DNA of 64,000 bases, from contig JAMXBD010001405.1 of NCBI GenBank assembly GCA_024138025.1, forward strand, positions 1-64,000, written 5' to 3'. The notes beneath the pieces were generated by a model. The model was given only the letters and a program-made list of their open reading frames with translations, made no database searches and had not been told where the DNA came from. This stretch comes from Combretum micranthum. Its lineage: Eukaryota > Streptophyta > Magnoliopsida > Myrtales > Combretaceae. The position numbers and the translations under genes are program-made. Of this stretch, positions 59,198 to 64,000 are shown in pieces; the first letter of the stretch is position 1, and every line of letters starts with the position of its first letter.

Positions 59198-62100
59198 TTA
59201 CACGGCGGTAATATTATTTTGGATGTTACTTTCGGTACTATTAATATTAGTACCTGCTGGTAACAGCATATTAGTATTGAGTGCTGTTAACACCAATAGG
59301 ATTATTGAAACCAAAACTGATAGTGTGGACAAAATCAGCATAAGCACATGTGCGATGCCACCTTTCACCTCCTGTGCATATTCCACCGAAGCAAGTGCCA
59401 GGCTCGTCAATGGAAAAGAATAAGCCCACCATGTCACATTGAATTTTTTCATAGATTTCTTGAACAGGCTTGGTCTAGAAACCTTTCAAATTGCAATAAG
59501 AGAAAGAAAATTAGGGGGAAAAATAAAATGCATCTAAGAAACGGGAAAATAACACGATCTGAGTACGGCTGTTTGGATCTAAACTCAAATAGTGGATTGG
59601 ACATTTTTGTGGCATAAAACGGCAATAATGAATGTCATTAAAAGTAGTGAAAATACAAGATCGTCCATTAATATATAGTTACTGGTGGCTAATGTAATAC
59701 ATTAAGTACTGGATTAGATTGATCATCGATATTAAAAAAGATATAAAACAATGGTAAATCGATATTTTGATTTGTATTACTTTCAATAATATTTATCTCT
59801 TATTTGTACTACTAAAATTTTCTTCGCTTATTTTAACGTGCACGAAAGCGTTTGGGTATGTAATTTTCGTGTAGTCACCCATTGAAAAGAAAAAAGAGAA
59901 AAATATCCTATAAGAAAAGGCAATTAATTAATATATTGATCTGTAAATAATGTTTTCTTAAAAGTGATACATTACGTTGATATATCTTTATCAATCTATT
60001 TCTCTTTGGTGAAATTTTTATTTATTTTTACTTACTACGCCTAGCTTTATGCCTGTATGTCATCGCTAGCAAATATTTTATTAATTTGCCAGATTCGTTG
60101 GAATTCCATACTTGAGGAAAGCCATCTAGTCAAAAGTTGACATGCATCCTGATTTTGATTGTGTTTGGATTGATGAGTTTTTATTTTATATCTGCTTTTT
60201 TTAGTATATATTGAAAATGATAAAAAAAATATAATATCAAGATTACCTGATAATAAAAACATCCTCAATATCTCACTTGTGATAATTTTTTTTCCTTCAA
60301 GATGTCTTATATTACAATGATTATGTCTTGTTTTAGAGTAAAAAATGGATAGACATTTGGCGACTCTCCATTAAAGATACTATATGTTATATCGTATATG
60401 GGATTACTACATTATACTATTTACATGATAGATCATTAATAAAAAATTTACTTAAAATTAATGGTCTAACCATCTTTTTTTCCGTTTCTTTAATATCTCG
60501 GCAATTTATTGAAGCCGTGCAAGCTACAACAGGGTATGTTATTGCACATTCTAGGGATCTACATTTTCAGGTCTTTGGCCACAAATTCCACGCAGCCATG
60601 TGGGAAAAAAGTACGACGAAACAGAGATAACATATATAGTTGAGGGAAAGGCCTATTTAAAGTTGCCACCGACACGGCAGCTGGCTCCCAACAATTTTAG
60701 TCTTGTTCTAGACATATGTCGTACATGCTGACTAAAGTATTGAGAGAATTTTCTAAGAAAGCGAACTGTACTTTATTATAGAAATTTTGTCTGGACATAT
60801 TTTATTTTATAAATTATGCCGGAGTTATTTCTAAGAGTTATCACTTGATAAATATTAAAAATAGCGAAGATTGGTTTTCTAAAAAACCAAACATCATATA
60901 CAAATATTGTAAATATATTAAAATTTTATTAGTAGTTATCTAATATACATAGCATATAATAATATCTAATAAATATATATATATATATATTTCATGTTGC
61001 AATGCAATGTACCAAATAAATTGATAGGGATCTCTCTAGCTAATAGCTCCTAATTCCAATCCAGTATATAATATCTCATCTAGAAACTTTCTTTAAAATG
61101 AATATATAGAAAGTACCACTGTTTACTGACTGGAATGATCAAGGGTGCCTTGTACAAATTCTCTTAAAAATAGGGATAATGTCCTAATAAATATTTAGGA
61201 GCTAAATATTATTGCACATATAGTTTAGTAGGAAAAATATATATATATATATAATCTTGACATATATTTTAAGTGAATATTTACATATATTTTTCTTTTT
61301 TTTTTAATTTTCCTATATATATATATATACGCTTATATAATATGATGGATAAATTTAATATTTTCATATCTATACGGAGAAAAGATTTTATTCATGTTGA
61401 AATAAATCGTGTGGAGTCTTAATTTTCTAAAATTGGCATCTTGTGTTTCTGAGTTGTATTGCATCACCATTGATGTGTATCCATGCATTATACTCTGTTG
61501 TGAATAAAACCAAATATTATTAGCATGTTACTGAATTAATTAGTAGCATATAAATGTCCGTTACAATTTTATCATTTAATGTTGAAATAAAATTTTTTTA
61601 AATCTATACAATACCATTACCATTTATGAAAATAACATTAGATTTGTCCACTATTATCCAATCAACAGTATATTAGCATTAATGAACATATATATATATA
61701 TATATTTTTTTTTTTTGCCCCTACCATGCGCGCACTATTAATAACAGGAGAAACGACCAAGAAAATGCATATCTACAGATGCAAGAATTTACCAGCGACA
61801 TGAAGAGGAACAAGGACAGATAAAACAGCATTTTGGACGAATAATCAAAACTCCCAGATATCGAATCCCAAGCCAGGCTTGCCATGCTCGGAGCTGCAAT
61901 GAACAAGAAAAACACCGGCCGGAGCATCGCCGGCACCGAACTGTTCCCTGAAATCCTCTGATAAAGCGTCAAAGATGACTAGATAATGTGCAATTCCCAG
62001 TGAGAACATAAAAAGTGCACTCTCCTTCCATCCCATCAGAGCCGCCGCTCTGGCCCCCACAAAGTTACCTATCACACTCATGTGACTTGTAGGGTTTGCA

Positions 62101-62659
62101 ACATTTGCTAGGAACCTCTTCCCTTTGGTAAACCACTGCCCATAAATTTTGACATCAAGCGCCACCACGGGGACCACAAACACCACCAAACCGCCCGGTA
62201 GCACGCCGTCTTCGAGGCGATGAATGGCGATGATTGAAGTAGAAGAAGGAAACAGATCCAAGGTGCGTATAGATAATTCACCCCCACATGGTCCAAGAAC
62301 TCGGCTTTCACCATTTGGAAATAGTATATGCACCTTAGGATGTATAGGAACGAAATTAATAGCAATGTGAAGAGGGCAATTGACCAAAAAAATGCAAAAG
62401 CTGTGGAGGGTAGTGCATGAAATATGCGACGCAACGAGTGTGCGTCGTCGATTGGCTCGCCTAGGATCTTCCATAGTAAGACCTGGCTGCAAATGGAGAG
62501 GCTAATCCTGAAGTAACCAGCGTCGAGTTTACTTAGTATTGGCCTCAAAAATTTATCAATAAGTTTGGTTATGAAAATTTGTGGATGATTTGAATCAATC
62601 GGTGTATCCATAACACCATCGATGTGGTTTTGATCCAATCCTTCCTTTATCGAAGACAT
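59198..62659 (-). CDS. SLAC1-homologue (SLAH) S-type anion channel, two exons, frame breaks in exon 1
   Basis: This gene encodes a plasma-membrane S-type anion channel of the SLAC1/TDT family, which passes chloride or nitrate. Exon 1 (62659-61793) begins MSSIKEG and carries LDAGYFRISLSICSQ, GVNYLYAPW, VVALDVKIYGQWF, ARAAALMGWKESALFMFSLG and RPVFFLFIAAPSMASLAWDS. Exon 2 (59482-59198) begins VSRPSLFKKSMKKFN and ends NNITAV before TAA. Total length is about 383 residues with a short N-terminus, as in SLAH1/SLAH4; SLAC1 and SLAH2/3 are longer. Hydrophobic segments occur throughout. Exon 1 has two breaks: about one missing base near 62184 and a net +1 (or two missing bases) near 61970-61973. They cancel, so the frame at the splice site equals that of the ATG. 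The gene is either a recent pseudogene or hit by assembly indels. Family identity is strong. Confidence 0.88.
59483..61792 (-). other. Intron of SLAH gene, 2.3 kb
   Basis: The donor is CTG|GTAAAT at 61793/61792 and the acceptor is TTTGAAAG|GTTTCT at 59483/59482; both are phase 0 and join L to VSRPSLFKK. The intron holds several (AT)n tracts (about 60975, 61242, 61313, 61687-61712). It also holds blocks at 60.08-60.15 and 60.56-60.75 kb that recur elsewhere in the window, and these identify the other stretches as relic copies. Confidence 0.8.
61970..61974 (-). other. Frame break 2 in SLAH exon 1
   Basis: Upstream of this point the frame reads HYLVIF; downstream the frame offset by one reads TLYQRISG. 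The family usually has two residues between the Ile and the Thr, but only four bases (TTTG) remain, so two bases are probably missing. Confidence 0.7.
62178..62190 (-). other. Frame break 1 in SLAH exon 1
   Basis: The starting frame reads ...CYRAVWW up to here, then the conserved VFVVPVVALDVKIYG continues in the frame offset by one. The spacing fits one missing base in the run TTTGGTGGTGTTTG. Confidence 0.7.
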
Positions 62660-62814
62660 TATTGTCCAATTAATTAATCAACTTAGATATGAATGAAATG
62701 TTTCCTTGGATTAGAAAAGATAAGAAAATGAAAGGAACTAAGGTTAAATAGAATGTAATACGTACTATTGCCTAACGTTAAACACACTATGGAAATCCCA
62801 TGTCAAATTGGCAA

Positions 62815-62823
62815 TATTTATAG
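62815..62823 (-). promoter_or_regulatory. TATA box of SLAH gene
   Basis: CTATAAATA on the minus strand lies about 155 bases before the ATG at 62659, a usual plant core-promoter arrangement. Confidence 0.55.
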
Positions 62824-63038
62824 AGAAATTTTGTAAGTGAGATAGAGACAGATATTCCTCAACTTGTAAGAATGTACAATGAAACCGACAAGGAATATCT
62901 TAGGCGGCTAAATGTAGGACTAGCCATATTGGACTAACGTCAGCCACGAATCATGACCTGTTTTGAACTCTTCACAACTGCTTTAGTGCGTGTGGGGTCC
63001 ATCAATTTTTAGTTTATAATACACATTTATTTTATAGA

Positions 63039-63066
63039 TTATATATATATATATATATATATATAT
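63039..63066. repeat. (AT)n microsatellite
   Basis: A pure AT dinucleotide run upstream of the SLAH gene. Confidence 0.9.
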
Positions 63067-63289
63067 CACTTGACCATGTTGATAGAAATTTTCCTTTCTT
63101 GCTTCATGGCATGACTTCCATCGAAGAGACCATACATAATCAACATAAACTAAAGTGGTCGCGAATTGCGGGTAGTCAAACTCTTATATCGAAGTCTTTC
63201 TTTTTCCGATCTTTCGAAATACATTCCTGGTTTCATTTTATATCTGTCGGGACATTTTTACAATGTCAGCTTTAAAGTACGATGTGGCT

Positions 63290-63510
63290 GCACTTAGGGG
63301 CTCTAAACGAGCGAAGTGGTGACGATATAATATCAAGTTTAAACTTAACTCGAATGTAAAACTCAAAATTTAAAATTTGACTTGAATTGATAATCAGTAA
63401 GCTTGAGATTGATTAGATTTAGCTTGGCTATTTCTATACAAATCAATTAAACTAAACAATGAGTTAGGATTTAGAAATATAATTGAGCTTTCAGTTTATT
63501 TGATCTTAAA
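63290..63510. repeat. GAGCTTGAGCTC-type repeat fragment
   Basis: Contains AAACGAGCGAAG, TCAAGTTTAAACTTAACTCGA, AAGCTTGAGATTG and TTGAGCTTTCAG, like 20560-21110. It probably represents a degraded DNA element. Confidence 0.35.
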
Positions 63511-64000
63511 TATAACTAGCAGACGAAAGCACCGCATTGCGTATGCGAAAAAAACATAAGATAAGTAAAAAATATAAAATAAAATATTAGATTAGATAAT
63601 AATTTTCTAAGACAGTAAAAATGTAATCAAATAGTTATTATAATTATTTAAATTTGAATGTAATTTTTTTAGAAGAAAATGAGAATGAGAGTAGATTTAT
63701 TAGAGTTGGACATTAATGAAAGAGGGAGGGATGAGAGGTTATTATTTTGAAAATAATGGAGGAGGAAAAAAATTGAAAGGAAACATAGAAAGTGGTGGGA
63801 GTGAAAGAGAAAAATGAAGGAAGAAAGAGAAACTGATATGAGTGGAAATTACTAAAAAATGTAAAAGTTTGTAAATATTATCTTTTTATGTCTTAATGAA
63901 ATTAAAAAATAATAATTTTAATTTAAGGGCAATGATGAAAAATAGAAAAAGACACCAAACCTGGTTGCTCCAGCTTTAATAATATAGATAAATGTGGATC
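63510..64000. other. Repeat-like sequence at window edge
   Basis: AT- and purine-rich sequence starting ACTAGCAGACGAAAGCACCGCATTGCG and running to the window end. A possible dispersed repeat; it is cut by the edge and no gene is visible. Confidence 0.3.

Noticed and set aside
59223..59617. Plus-strand frames over SLAH exon 2
   Set aside because: Antisense shadows of the exon and its flanking intron.
1..64000. tRNA, rRNA and other structured RNA genes
   Set aside because: No convincing A-box/B-box pair or rRNA segment was seen by eye; a covariance-model scan was not possible.

Overview
This window is plant nuclear DNA, most likely from a eudicot. It is very AT-rich and full of (AT)n microsatellites, and it is crowded with plant-type transposable elements: Ty1/copia with an initiator-Met PBS, a Tekay/Del-like giant LTR, Mutator-like and hAT-like elements. 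The two host genes recognised are plant-specific families: an intronless MAPKKK17/18-like kinase and an S-type anion channel of the SLAC1/SLAH family. No tRNA, rRNA, CRISPR array or bacterial-type operon was seen.

Layout. 0-5.3 kb holds small elements: a 416-bp Mutator-type MITE with a perfect 9-bp target duplication, a MITE-like repeat, a 0.8-kb hAT-like element, and a coding-less LTR element of about 2.4 kb. 5.98-10.68 kb is a 4.7-kb solo LTR flanked by a perfect 5-bp duplication and carrying two internal tandem arrays. 10.7-22.3 kb is intergenic, with a probable minus-strand LTR fragment around 15.4-17.3 kb. 22.9-24.15 kb is the kinase gene on the plus strand, with a TATA box and two G-box/ABRE-like motifs upstream. 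A 1.5-kb long-TIR Mutator-like element follows 56 bp after its stop codon. 28.0-31.0 kb is an hAT-like element with a second hAT-like element nested in it. 32.4-34.3 kb holds direct repeats and foldback MITEs.

35.7-62.7 kb is best read as a degraded cluster of SLAH genes. One recognisable copy (59198-62659, minus strand, two exons) lies at the right end. Relics of its exon 2, intron and 3' flank recur near 36-38, 44.4, 51.6-53.1, 53.5-53.9 and 55.7-57.0 kb. A 5.1-kb degenerate copia element (38823-43960), MITEs and LTR-like sequence are interspersed among them.

Both host genes carry frame breaks: one in the kinase, and two in the channel that compensate so that the final frame is restored. 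Either the genes are recently broken or the assembly has small indel errors; the sequence alone cannot decide. The kinase and channel families both belong to abscisic-acid and guard-cell biology in Arabidopsis, but their neighbourhood here is probably coincidental. I found no credible novel multi-gene system. The most interesting structures are the decaying SLAH cluster, the recurrent Mutator-type foldback family and the giant solo LTR.
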